A stretch of DNA of 64,000 nucleotides from Merluccius polli (Eukaryota; Chordata; Actinopteri; Gadiformes; Merlucciidae). The stretch is from NCBI GenBank assembly GCA_030340625.1, contig JAOPHQ010005422.1, forward strand, positions 118,501 to 182,500. The letters are read 5' to 3'. Position numbers and translations under genes: made by a program. The number at the start of each line of letters is the position of its first letter. Within the stretch, counting starts at the first letter, position 1. Positions 12,994-41,878 of this stretch are shown one piece after another. The notes beneath the pieces are model-generated. The model had not been told where the DNA came from, made no database searches, and worked only from the letters and a program-made list of their open reading frames with translations.

Positions 12994-13879
12994 CCAATTA
13001 TATACGGTTTTTTTAACAGGTTAACCATTGTGAAATAAAATGTTCAATAATGCTATGATTTCACTATCCACTGTTTTTTTAGGCTGCTGGGCTCTGCTTG
13101 CAGCAGATGGAGAGATGTGTCAAAGGTGTTGGCTACATGTGAATGGATATGCTAATCATCATTGAATGGTGTTGAAATACGGAAATAGTGGAGGAATTTG
13201 GAAAACCAGAGAAATATTTATTTTGGTTTCTGAAATGTTGAATGGAAAGGAATACATTTGTCCTTTTTTTTGTTTAACTTTTCTAAATATCTAAAGCAGC
13301 TTATATTCCTGGAGAAACAATGAGTATAACTTTGACATTCGGATTTGTATTCTCCATCAAAAATATTTGCTACCAAGACACATACTGCACACGTTATAAT
13401 ACATTATCTCTCTTTTCTTCTCAGTCATTGTAGTGTAGTGTTGTTTTTGCTAATATTCAGTGATTATCTTCATACTTTGTATTCTTCACACTCTTCTGGC
13501 TGATTTGGGGAAAATGTGAAAGCGTGTTTCCATTTGTTGCTCTCCAAGAATCTTAAAAATGACATAATTGGGTTTATAATGACCTTCAAAGCTGTTCCAT
13601 CGACCACTAGGCCTAACGTTTTCTATGTGAGTCACACTTGAAATGGGAAATAGGCCTGCTGATGCTCAAATACCGAAATTGCCCTATTGAATGTGATGTT
13701 CAGGCAAGTTTGATCCATTTTACGTTGTATGTATCAAGTATAATTCAATCGTCACATTATTTATAGACTTCATTTACCGTTATACAATCGTGCGGTTAAT
13801 CACCGCATGATTGTATAACAATTCAGCAATTTGCCCACATTGCACGCACACACCCTTGTATAACCGTTTAGATAACACT

Positions 13880-14220
13880 CGTCGTAGTGAGGCTGAGGAC
13901 CAACCACCAGCATCAGCCGCGTCCGCGTCCAAGCCTCGCGGCGACCCGCACGCCGGATACGCCGTGGTTTCCACGTGAAGAGGACACCGCCCCTTACATA
14001 AAGAGAGTGACAGCTCGCCGAGCCAATCGCCGGGCCCTCACGTTCCTCCCCGCGGAGCGCGCGCTGACGTCGTCCAATGAATGGCGAGCGGAGGCGGGGC
14101 TTAGGGAGGAGATAGAAACGGGGTCAGAGACCGGGCTGGGATTCAGGGCAGACTTTGGGGAACTAGTAGGGGAGGACGAAGCAGCCGTCACGCAGGTGTC
14201 CCACCCGCTGTACCGGTAAT
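13880..14220 (+). promoter_or_regulatory. per1: putative per1 promoter with E-box, D-box, CRE and CCAAT boxes
   Basis: A CpG-rich island in otherwise AT-rich DNA. Directly visible elements are a perfect E-box CACGTG at 13972-13977; TTACATAA at 13994-14001, the reverse complement of the PAR-bZIP/E4BP4 D-box TTATGTAA; CCAAT at 14023-14027 and 14074-14078; an E'-box-like CACGTT at 14038-14043; a CRE core TGACGTC at 14065-14071; and a GC box (GAGGCGGGGC) at 14091-14100. Such elements are established clock-, light- and cAMP-response sites of vertebrate period promoters. It lies 4.7 kb upstream of the first recognised per1 coding exon, on the same strand, with no other gene between. Linkage to per1 is therefore inference, though strong. 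Confidence 0.68.
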
Positions 14221-14276
14221 TTGGGGTAATTGAACGCTTATCTTTTTTGAACACTTTTCTTTTTTTTTTATCGCAG

Positions 14277-14303
14277 AACCACAGGGATTTCTCTTGTTGA
14301 CGG
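14277..14303 (+). other. per1: possible small noncoding 5' exon or end of exon 1 of per1
   Basis: A polypyrimidine tract ending TTATCGCAG precedes AACCACAGG. The consensus donor CGG|GTGAGT follows at 14303/14304. Either this is a 27-bp noncoding exon or 14303 is the 3' end of a longer first exon. Period genes usually have a noncoding first exon. Confidence 0.4.
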
Positions 14304-14909
14304 GTGAGTGAAATGTCTTTCCCCGCACTGCGCTTCATGTAGTGTCATATGATGGTGTTACGTGACCATCTGATGGGTGATTTTATTGCTGTGTATACAT
14401 ACATATATATGTATTTATTTATTTTTTAAACAACGACTTAAAAAAAAGTGCTTTAAATCAAAGAAAAATGCTCAAAGGACCAGGGATGCGGTGTATGTAT
14501 GCGCGCTGTCAGCCTGCGTTGCGTAACTGTGTCAAACGTGCGGGTCAAGCGGTCAGTAGACTAGTACAGGAGACGCGTCCAGCCCAGCGCTGCCAATACA
14601 GCAGGGGTCCACACACCGCTCAATATATCACACATGTCATTCAACCCACCTATCAGATGTGTTTATTATACTTCAAATCATCCAGTCGTTTTTTATTTAA
14701 TTATATTTTGTAATTACTGAAAGACCGACAGGGCTCCTTGGCGCTGCATCCTTGTTTCATTTGAGGCATGGTTGAAGTGGTCATCAGGTTACATAAGGTG
14801 GTTATAGGTACTACGTGGATTGGCACTTCACCTTTTGTGTTGTCCCTTTACCATGAAGTCTTATGTAAATCAGCGAGCTGTATCCATGACATATCTGCTT
14901 CCCCTTGTG

Positions 14910-14945
<36 letters not shown>

Positions 14946-16370
14946 TTACATTTTAATGATGAGAATGACACGTTTCCTGAACTATTTCCAAAGGATTAAA
15001 GTAATCGCAATCTTTATGGATGTTATACCATGTTATACCTATACATCTCCAATAGATACATTTTGTTCCCAAAAATGGTGCATTATGAAGAACATCACAT
15101 CTTCTTTTAGGTCCAATGTGTAGGCGAAAGGATGCAAATCAATCTTCAAGACAGCACATTACAGACTGCATTACCCTACAATGCAAATTGCAGGCGAAAC
15201 TGCGAATGACTTAAATTTGGCACAGAGTAAGAAATGTAAGCCACGGAGTAGGCGATATGCCAAAGAGTTTAAACTCCTGGTTTCTGTTTTGCATCAGTAA
15301 TCTAGGAATGGACGTAGGCCTACATCGCACGTCTAAAGAGAGGGCTAATAGCTCATTTTTTCTTGCTTTGTTACTTGTTTCTTCATTTTAAGCTGCAGCT
15401 GTTAGACCAGGGGACCTCGGGTGTTGGTGCCTGGAAGTTGCAAGCTGCTCCTTACTGCATAGTGTTTCGCTCCACATGGCCCTTTGTGAATGGATGTGTG
15501 ACGCAGGCAGGGGCCCACAGGGAGGGCAGCATGGCTTCCCGGGACCGGTTTTGAGAAACGCTATAAGGGGTTCCAGGGAGCGGTCAGGAGTGTTGTTTGG
15601 AGAAGCATATTCCTCGTATTTCGTCCTTTTTTTTTGTATCTGTACAAGGATTAGTGTTGTGGCTTGTCCTCAGCTGCCCTGTACAGTCGGCTACGCCTTG
15701 TATACTAGGCAATCATGTTGGAAGGTTTGTGTAAATAGTGGTGAAGCAGTTTGATTTGGTCAACATGCAGTGTTTCCATGTTGTATCCAGGGAGATAACA
15801 TGAGGGGTGTGCAAGGCTGGGATTGTGTAACTGTGTTTTAACTTTTAAGTGCAGGTGAAATAACTTGAGATTTGATATGTTGATAATATTGGTGTTGATC
15901 TTGAGATAGGCTGTATCGATCCAAAATCACCAGGGTTATTATGGCTGAATTATTAGAAATGTAGCACTATTTTCGGATTTAACAGAGCAAAGATGAATGC
16001 TGATCAACTGTCAGATGAGCTCTAGAGCTTTTTAGGTTGACCTGAGCTGTGTTTGGCTTGTTGTCTTTGGCTGCACTGTTTATAATGGTTTCATTTTTGG
16101 AGATTTACGTCCGTAGTGCTGTAATCTGGTTGTAGCATCTGGGCTCAGCAGCTTCAACACAATTGTTGGCTACTTGTTACGGGATGCGCTCAACCTGCAT
16201 CTGCTCAGCTGTTACCTGATGCAACAAACAGTGATGTCAGTTGTTATGTAAATGGAGCCGGTTGCACAAGATTGTAAGGCAATGTTATGATGGATTTTCT
16301 CAGTTATAAAACACCAGCACCTGCAAGTTTATGTAAAGTGGTTGTGACACAGTAGAAGGTGTTTTTGTGT

Positions 16371-16417
<47 letters not shown>

Positions 16418-18653
16418 GTTGACAATGATGCAACTGGTTCCTTCAAAATCAGACCCTGCTACGTGTTTCTGAATTAAACCTGAAGCCGCTTTCAATGCAT
16501 TGTATTTGGATTGTGACAGCCCTAGCTTTAATGTATTGTTACTAATGATTAATGCTATAATATTTATATTTAAATATATTAATAAATATCATATTAAACA
16601 ATATCATATATAAATCATTTATCAGACCAAGTCCAATTCGAAATATACTCACTTCTGCCCCGGGGGCCCATCATAATAAAATCTTCTCTTCCCCGTGTGA
16701 CACAGGAGGAACATTACGGTGCTTAGGGCTTCATGGCAGCAGGGTGCCATTATGTCTCTGCTCTCTACCCATTCTTCCCTCTGGCTCATTCATCGAAAGT
16801 GCCCCATGATTTCCCCTCCGTCCCTTTTTGTGCTCTGCCGTCTCTCCTCGAGCCGTAACTGCATCTGTGGTCCTTTTATTCAATCAAACAAACTGCCATG
16901 TGGCTATTTTGGAGGTTTTCTAAAGAGGGTGAGAGGCCATGGAGTATGTTACAGGGCTGCTGCAACTCAACACAAATGATTGTTATAGTGCTCAAAATGT
17001 GCACTTTGGAAGCTTTAAGCACGTGTTTTATATTTTACTTGAAAATAACAAAGGTGTGTTTTTTGTCGACAGCCGAACTGATGAATCGGCTAATCATCCC
17101 AGCACTCATATGTTGGCCTGAGTGACCCCTTACTTAAATGTTAAAGAAAACGGTGTTCGTAAATATTTCGGCTTTGTCTCCCCTTGATACCCCCGCCAAG
17201 CGAAGAAGTGTGGAAAAACTTCCCTGAAAGGCTTTGAAATGCAGTTGTTGTTATTGATGTTATTGATGACTGTGATGGATGGCTTCATCTGCCACATCAT
17301 TTAGCTTACTTTTCCTTTTCTGGTTCAAGGTCTTCCTCCCCCACATGGTATCCTGCCTGCTTCCTTGACTGGTTGCGACACGTTACTGTGTTTCTACACA
17401 GCACAACTCCCACAAAGACACACAAACACACATGCGCACACACAGGCGCGCAAATATACCTTCTGTACTAGGCTTATCACAATTTCGGGCACATAACAGA
17501 TAAGTAACGTCAGACCCATGCGAGCTTACGCAAGCCGTGGCCGTGGTCGCGGAACACGTCTTGTTGCAGAAGGTTAACCCAAGAAGAGCCAGGAGTGCCG
17601 CTGCTCACATGCATACACACACAAACACACCAAGACATAGCGTATCGTCAAGTAAAAAAGTACATATTTTTGAATGTTGTGTACACAGTACCCTGGCTCA
17701 GGCCTTATAATGTACATACTAATCCAATATCCAGTATAATCCTGTTCTCCATGCTGCTTTAGATCCTCATGTCCATGGAAACATTCATTATGATATCAAA
17801 TACAAAATCATGACATACAACCTGTAAGCATTGCATTAAATATACAATATATAATCATTACATTATATATTCAATATGCAATCGTTACTTTCTTTATACA
17901 ATATATATTAATTTCCTTATATATATACAATATATAATCATTACATTACACAATATATAATCATTATATTATAGATAAGCGGCTGCTTGTCTTCCAGTCC
18001 AGCCAGTTGGTCCAGGGTTAGTTTTTAAAAGGCTTCTAAAACATACCGGCTGATGCTGATGTGGAAGTCACTCGGAGCAGGGCTATTGTTCCTTTGAAAG
18101 TTGGGCAGGGACGCTGTCGGAGAGGAAGGTATTTGGTCCGGCCCAGTGGCTGGCTTCGCTCCCTGCAGGAGAGGACGGTATATAGTGACCCTTGAAGTTT
18201 GCGTGTCTGAACTCGGGTAGGAGAGGTAGACAAAGGCTGAATGCGGTTTGCACAGGGAGAACGCTGTCTGCAGTCAAGTGTTTTAATGAAATATGCCGTC
18301 ACTATGAGCGGCTCTACACATTGCTGAAGGCCAACTTGACATATATGGTAATTAGACACTTTAAAATGCCATTCAGAGAGAAGCTGATTTGGGTAATATG
18401 ACATTTGCAAGGAACTTAAAACAAAAAAAAAATCTTCTGTGGGCTTGGGAGCAGAAAAATATCATTAGTGATTAAAAGGCCTGCCAGCACAGACCAACAT
18501 CATCACTTTTTGCCATTCAACAAATGTCCTTGTTGAAAGCGAACAAACATTGGAAACAGTGGAAATACAAATGGTGGAGGCAAAACATTCCCATATATCT
18601 AGCCAAAAGGTTGACACGTTTGACATTGTTCTGTTTATCCTCCTGATCAACAG
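14304..18653 (+). other. per1: putative first intron of per1
   Basis: No coding exon was recognised. It contains (TG)n at 14907-14943, a (TG)n plus 18-G run at 16360-16418, and an AT-rich degenerate tandem tract at 17830-17976 built on ACAATATATAATCATTACAT. The assignment as intron depends on the promoter call near 14 kb. Confidence 0.45.
17830..17976. repeat. AT-rich degenerate minisatellite
   Basis: Repeated AATATATAATCATTACATTA-type units, four to five copies of unequal length. Confidence 0.6.
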
Positions 18654-18881
18654 ATCATTCACCTTCACGATCCATTCCCTCTGGCAAACACCCTTGAGGA
18701 CAATGGGCTGATTGTGTTCCTGCTACAAGCCAACACACTGGATCCACACAGTCTCCCCACCGCACAGCGCCAGCCCTGCTTCCTCATATCGGAAGACTTG
18801 GATTCCAAGCTGTACCGCTTCCCAGGGCTAGAAGACCAGGACGGTGCCCTGGGATGCAGAGGGGTCTCCTCCTGCGGCTCC

Positions 18882-35242
<16,361 letters not shown>

Positions 35243-36020
35243 CCCCTCCCCACAGCACATAAGACTGAACATTTTGGTTTAATCACTGTTTTTTGTACCA
35301 AACGACGTTCTGAGGACATTCAACTCGTCCCAATCCAGAACAAAGTCTTACACAGCACAAGGCTTTTGGGATAAAGAAAGGCGTTCTCATATCAGGAAGT
35401 CATTTAGAAGAGATGTCTTATATTTGTGACCATGGCCTATGGCTGTTAACATTGGTTATAATTTATCATGTACACTTACACACATTCTTTTTTTACACTT
35501 TATTGTTGTTGTTGTTGTTGTTGTTGTGTTATCTTAACAGTTTATTGTCCACAGTGCTATGAGCTTCATTTGTCAACAGACAAATACGAATATTTAAAGA
35601 ACCCAATTTCTATTTAAGATTCTGTATGACTTTATCCATGCACACATCTTTCTCTGTATTGACTGGAAACTGGTCCCTATGTATTATTTTCCAGTTGCCT
35701 TCACCTGAGATATATTTTTTACAGCTCGACTTCAACAATATCCTCCTAATCTTATTTCAGTAAATTTCAGTAAATATTTTAATTTTTTTTTTGTATACAT
35801 AAATGCCTACTTCAAAAGCAGATATTTTATATTTTATAGTTATGGCAGATACGCCAACAGTAAGCGCAAGAAGGAACAGTGTATGACATTGTGTACTGTA
35901 TATTAAATTTATATATTTAATTCACGTCACTTTTTTTACTGCTGATTTAAATGAGATTTGTGGGAAAACTGCTGCTGCTAACCTGAAATGTATTTTACTA
36001 TCCAAAAAAAGTGTATTGAA
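35243..36020 (+). other. per1: per1 3' UTR
   Basis: AT-rich sequence after the TAG stop, with a (TTG)n stretch (35505-35527) and T-rich elements. An ATTAAA polyadenylation-signal variant is at 35902-35907. I see no AATAAA, so the cleavage site is inferred. Confidence 0.5.
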
Positions 36021-36238
36021 AGGTCAGGGGCGGGTGACACCAAACCCAACCATCGCAGTTGCACCATACGGCCACCGGATGGCGATAAAGACTGTGTTCT
36101 GACTGAAGGCAGCTGACCTATTTTTCTCGATTGTAAATATGATTGGGAGGTTTGAAAATGTTGCCCAGTACTGGATTATCTGTTTATGGTGTTTTTTTAG
36201 TGATGACAAAAACAACAAAGGTAAGACATCATGTGTGA

Positions 36239-38782
36239 TTGTTACTAGAGAAAGTGATATGTGATAGTTTGGACAGTTGGAATCAGCAAGAGTGTAGCTT
36301 CATTGAATTAGGACCCATTTTCAGTATGGCACTTACATGCTTCAAATGCAAACGCCTTATTGCAGGACACTCTAAGCAATTATTTGTACATTTACAGGCT
36401 GTTCATCAGCTCAACCAATCGGAGACATGTTTTCAATGTTGCAAGCAGGGCTGTGGGAGAACATTTTCCTTCATGAAGACACTTATTGACACACGAAGGT
36501 GAGCAGGACCTCCCTGGAGACCCTAGGGGTAGGCAGAATGGCCTGCAAGGTGAAATTCGGCCACCTCAGGAGGTACCAGGTGAGGAGGGGTCAGGTGAGA
36601 AGGAGTACTGGGGTGATCTTGATGAAGATGGAGTAAGTGGGAGGGTTGCGCTTTTCCTGGCCAATCTCCGATCCAGGTCAAATGTAACATACTCTACCCT
36701 TAATTTCATCGTCAGTAGGACTACAGACTTAATTGGTGACATTGTGGAGCGCCTCCAAACTAAGACAATGGCATTACTCTGTACATTAGGGCACGCTGAC
36801 AGTCCAGAGGTAGGCAATCTTAAAAAAGAATTCCTGTCTTGCGCTACTCCATTCAAAGGCCTTGAAACAGACTGTAAACAAATTGAGTATTTTTCAAACT
36901 CTGGCTGTTTCATTCAGCCTTTGGAAGAGAAGCTTCCTGGTCTGTCTTATGCACAGCAGAGGGACACGGATTCAGGCAGTGTCAGACAGGTTGCTGTAGC
37001 CGACACATTTCAGCGCATTCCTCTGACACCCCTTTTAAACAGGCTACTCAGTTTGCCAGGAGTTCTGAAGGCCATGCTCTCATGGCAACAGAGAGAAGGT
37101 GATGGTGTAGAGAATTTCTTTGATGGGGAGTTCTGGAAAAGTCACCCACTGTTCCTTAAATAAATATCCCTTCCAATTCTCCTCTACAATGATGACTGTG
37201 AGACCGTAAACCCTCTTGGGTCCAAGACAGGAATTCATAAATTGGGCTTCCTCTACTTCTCAATAAAAAGTTTGCCACCACAGTTTGCTTTCCAGCCTAA
37301 AGTCCCAGTTTCTTCTGGCAGTCTATAAGGCGGATGATGCAAAGACTTATGGTCTTGATGCCATCCTTAGGCCCATTGTTGAGGAAATAAAGTGTCTCGA
37401 AACCGATGGCATTAGGATAACCAGTCCCGATTTTCAGGGCGTTGCGTGCACCATCGCACAGGTTGTAGGGCACAACTTGGGCCTAAATACCATTCTAGGC
37501 TACATTGAAAGTTTTTCTGGCCATCATGTTTGCCGCTGGTGCAGTGTTGAAAGGACTGTGTTGAGAACAATGACCTCAGAAGACTCCGTGCTGATGCACA
37601 GCAGAGCAAGTCATCAGGATGATCTAACAATAGGTAATCCTACACTAACAGGCCTTAAGAGGGACAGTTTTTTAAATAACCTCAAATTTTACCATGTCAC
37701 TGACAATGTTGCACCAGATGTCATGCATGACATCCTGGAGGGCATAGGGCCGTATGAGGTGAAGTTAATTCTCAACTCACTAACTGAAAATAACCACCTA
37801 ACATTGGACAAGCTAAATTATAGGATAAAAAGGTTTGATTATGGTTTTGCAGATAAACGCAATAAACCATCAGTCATCAGCAAACATGACCTGCGAAATA
37901 TTGATGGGGCTATGCGTCAGTCTGTTGCGCAGTCATGGTGCTTACTTCGGCTGCTGTCCCTCATGGTGGGATTTAGTCCCTCATGGTTGCAAGGAGTGGC
38001 ATCTTTTGCTACTGCTGCTGTCCTGCATGGAACTGCTGTTTTTGCCCTTGCTGACTCAACCTGCAGTACAATATCTTGGCAAAATCATTGAAGAGCATCA
38101 TACACTGTTCCTTGAACTGTTCCCACACCATCTGCGGCCTAAGCACCACTTTATGATCCACTACCCAAGTGCCATACAAAAACTGGGCCCTTTGGTACAG
38201 TACTGGGCAATGAGGTTTGAGGCTAAGCATGGGTTTTTCAAGCGCACCAGTCATGTTACATGCAACTTTAGAAATATTTGCAAGACAATGGCCTTTCGAC
38301 ATCAAATGATGCAGTGCTATACCATTCTGTCTGGTACCATTCTAAAAAACAATTTTGAAGTCGGTCCAGGGCACAGCACATTTCTTTCATACATTGACGG
38401 TATCCAAAATGTTCAGTGTACTCTAGGCCTTCCCCTTTTTACAGAGGTTTTTGTCCCAACTTGGGTCATTTTCAATGGGTCAGAATACAGACCTGGGATG
38501 ACTGTGTTCTTGTCCTGTAATGCAGAGGGTGAGCCCCAGTTTGGACGGATCCGCACCATTCTTGTCCTGCAATTAAATGTAATGTCAGTCAAACTGATGG
38601 TGAAACAGTTGGATACAGTTAGTTTTCACAGACATTTGTTTGCATACAGTGTGATGCATTCAGAACGTGTAGCAGCTGTTGACATAGAAGAGCTCCTTGA
38701 CCACCATCCACTTCATGCAACAAGGTCATATAGAAAGGATGACCCCAGCCTCTATGTGTCACTAAGATACAGGCTCTTCTAG
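36239..38782 (+). pseudogene. degraded DDE transposase, CACTA/EnSpm-like
   Basis: One ancestral reading frame is split over three frames: a C2H2-type zinc-finger N-terminus (36239-36502), a middle part (36486-37163, in-frame TAA at 37161), a part from 37285 to about 37985, and a C-terminal part to 38782. Transitions near 36485, 37278 and 37965 look like single-base indels, not introns. Visible motifs: CRWC at about 37535, DVMHDILEG at about 37719, and MRFEAKHGFFK at about 38211. The order (L-P-V-E-E-I-K..L..DGI, CxxC, D.MH...EG, then a GPL..YW.MR.E..H.FFK block) parallels Transposase_21 plus DUF4218 of CACTA elements; this family call is an inference. No TIRs or target duplication were found. 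It is not a functional gene. Confidence 0.6.
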
Positions 38783-39344
38783 GGACTTGACTGTTCCTAT
38801 TATCCAATCATGTAGTATAGTTTTTAGAAGTTCCATTCAATTCAAATTTTTTTTTTTTTAAAGCCCCTTTGCCAGAGCATATATTTCTTATCTGTAAGTA
38901 TTAACAGTCATTTCCAACCAGTTTCCAAGTCTGCATAATTAATGTTATCAGATCATATATGTGTGACATAACTATACTTCCTAGACTGGAAATGCTATGC
39001 CAGCTCCTGTCACCCCAGTATGCCCTGAGGACACTCCTCCAACAGCGGATCCTGTTCCTTGCCCAGATATGCCAATGGTCCTACATATAGTTCCAATGTT
39101 TGTAAGTTCCTATTCCTCAGTATAACAGGTGTGATTGTTCTTAATCTCATGTTTGTCATAGAGATCACAGTTAGAAATAGCTATATGGCAAAGCAAGGCA
39201 AGTGTATTCATATAGCACATTTCATACACAGTGTCTCCATGTACGTTAAATCAAAAACTAAAAGGCATAACCTTTCAGAAGATGTACGGTTTAGGGGGTT
39301 AAGAATAAGGCAAGTGCAGAACATGGTGTTGAATAGCTTTTAAA

Positions 39345-39885
39345 GACCTCCCTGGAGACCCTAGGGGTAGGCAGAATGGCCTGCAAGGTGAAAATGGGCC
39401 GTCTCTAGAGGTACCAGGTGAGGAGGGGTCAGGTGAGGAGGGGTACTGGGATTATCTTGATGAAGATGGAGTAAGTGGGAGGGTTGCGCTTTTCCTGGCC
39501 AATCTCCGATCCAGGTCAAATTTAACATACTCTACCCTGAATTTCGTCATCACTACTGACAACGAAATTCAGGGTAGAGTATGTTAAATTTGACCTGGAC
39601 CTGATTAGTGACATTGTGGAGCGCCTCTAAACTAAGACAATTGCATTACTCGGTACATTAGACAATCTTAAACAAGAATTCCTGTCTTGCTCTACTGCAA
39701 AGGCCTTGAAACAGACTACAAACAAAAAGTATTTTTCAAACTCTGGCTGTTTCATTCAGCCTTTGGAAGAGAAGCTTCCTGGTCTGTCTTATGTACAGCA
39801 GAGGGACACGGAATCAGGGAGTGTCAGACAGGTTGCTGTAGCCGACACATTTCAGCGCATTCCTCTGACACCCCTTTTAAACAGG
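39345..39885 (+). pseudogene. second, partial copy of the same transposase
   Basis: Co-linear with 36507-37043, sharing long runs such as CCTCTGACACCCCTTTTAAA near the end. It differs by small deletions and an inserted inverted copy of its own sequence (39562-39598). It starts abruptly at GACCTCCCTGG and stops at AACAGG. It cannot encode a protein. Confidence 0.85.
39511..39598. repeat. perfect 37-bp inverted repeat (hairpin)
   Basis: The arms 39511-39547 and 39562-39598 are exact reverse complements with a 14-base loop. The left arm is the element's own sequence; the right arm is an extra inverted copy absent from the first transposase copy. Confidence 0.93.
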
Positions 39886-39886
39886 G

Positions 39887-39976
39887 GAAAGCAAGTTAAA
39901 CCACCTAAACCATATATTTGCACAGAGGGTATAACCGGTCAGAAAATATATGGTTTAGGTGGTTTAACTAGCTTTC
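39887..39976. repeat. 35-bp inverted repeat (two mismatches)
   Basis: The arms 39887-39921 and 39942-39976 differ at two positions, with a 20-base loop. The hairpin begins right where homology with the first transposase copy ends. Confidence 0.9.
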
Positions 39977-40438
39977 TTTAAAAAGTAAACTTCATGTCAT
40001 AGTACATATTCCTAAAATGTACTTTCACTGCATTGAAACACATTGGATATCAAAGTAAATCCTTTCAGCATATATGCCAAATATTGAGTGAAGCAATTGA
40101 AGGGAGGACAATTCTTCAGGCCCTTGAAAATTAAAAAATAATCAGCTTAACTCAAAGGCGATGCATGGTGCAGATCTTGGTGTCCCAAGTCATCAACAGG
40201 TTTGGAGAAACGCAAGTACAGAATGAGGCATACGGCATGATAACCAACACTATGTTCTGCACTTGCCTTATTCAGTAGAATTTCTGTATTTAGAAATGTG
40301 CTGAAGTGTTTATAATTGTCCTCACGTGCACATAAAGACCAAAGATTGCAGGCATGTTTGGCAAAAAAGACCAAAAGAAGAGACCAAATTTTGGTCATGA
40401 TTATATCCATCTAGAGGTACACTACTACATACATTTGC

Positions 40439-40971
40439 TGTTTGTATAATAGGCCTACAGCAGACACCAAGATGGCCTTGGCCGCCTCACTGGTAGAGGC
40501 GTTTCCCCTCCTCAAGGACGCATCAGAGACTGGCTTTGTGAGTACTTCAGGCACTTCAGACAGCTTGATAGGGCTGCTGATTGTGGGCACTGAATTACTC
40601 TTAATTCCTTGCAGAGCACCTGGTACACAAAAGGCAGACATCACTGGCCAGCCACTGGATTCATAGAGTATTCATAGAGCCTCTCCGAGGCTCTGGGTCC
40701 CTCAATTGACGTATCCTTTTCCTGATGTTCCTCAGGCGCTCCTCTATGAATCCAGTGGCTGGCCGGTGATGTCTGCCTTTTGTGTACCAGGTGCTCTGCA
40801 AGGAATTAAGAGTAATTCAGTGCCCACAATCAGCAGCCCTATCAAGCTGTCTGAAGTGCCTGAAGTACTCACAAAGCCAGTCTCTGATGCGTGCTTGAGG
40901 AGGGGAAACGCCTCTACCAGTGAGGCGGCCAAGGCCATCTTGGTGTCTGCTGTAGGCCTATTATACAAACA
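40439..40971. repeat. near-perfect 230-bp fold-back
   Basis: The arms 40439-40668 and 40742-40971 are reverse complements with only about two mismatches seen, separated by a 73-bp spacer. Both arms hold an open frame fragment containing AALAASLVEAFPLLK-like sequence, which reads like an exon of an element-associated protein. Confidence 0.92.
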
Positions 40972-41846
40972 AGGGTCTACGCCTACACAAACAATCCCAG
41001 GTAGCTGCGACTGTGAATGCCTACACAGAAATATTTCTATCATTTAAAACAGGGGTGGCCAAACTTTTTTGCTCGTGGGCCGCATACAGAAAAAATGAGA
41101 ATGTCAGGGGGCAGTATAAAATCAAGAGCGCCAGTTTTCAACCAGTTAAAACTGAGAGCGCAACATGTGTTTGTAGACCAGAAAACCCCTTTGATTTCCA
41201 AAGCATTCTATAATATTATAGTACTCAATCCTACTATTCAATTGTTTAATAGTTGAGATCTATGAGCAATCTTTTAACTGTCTGAGTAAAATGTACATAG
41301 AAGAATGGGCCACATTACATTTTATGTAGAGATTTCATGGCGGGCCACTTAAAAGAGACCATTTGGCCCCACGGGCCTTAGTTTGGCCACCCCTGATTAA
41401 AAATGACAGCAATCTCATTTTCTACAACTGTATTTTTTCATAGACTCTCCCATGCCACTGGAGATGGTGTTGGAGAGGAACGAGTGGCTTAAAAACAACA
41501 GCCAGCCACTCATCCAGGTGGAGGAATTCATGCGCGACACGGCTCTGTACAGAGCACGGTGGGTGCGGGACAATGCCAACAAGACCATCCTTGATGTCCT
41601 GGAGAAGTTTCCCCACCTTACCACCCCTGGGATGGTATGAAGGCCAATATTTCCTACAATGTAAAGAACATACAAAGTTACTTTAATTCAATTCTTGCCC
41701 TAACTCTGCTGTCAATCCCAAACTTCTACCGATTGAGACTGAAATGTGTCCTGAAAATGACTTCATCACTTTATAATGAAATGCTATTTATTCAAACACA
41801 ATCGATTCATACGTCATCAACACATAGGTAAAGTATGTTTTGTGAC

Positions 41847-41878
<32 letters not shown>

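Larger units (their letters stand above)
6315..13870. other. intergenic region between thpo and the per1 promoter
   Basis: I find no gene here. It is AT-rich and carries an (ATTG)n array (7553-7584), two minisatellites (described separately), C- and G-runs, and a (TTA)n and (CA)n pair near 12.8-13.0 kb. A segment near 8800-8880 resembles the end of the GGGCC-rich hAT element found in per1. No short open frame in it shows a recognisable domain. Confidence 0.5.
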
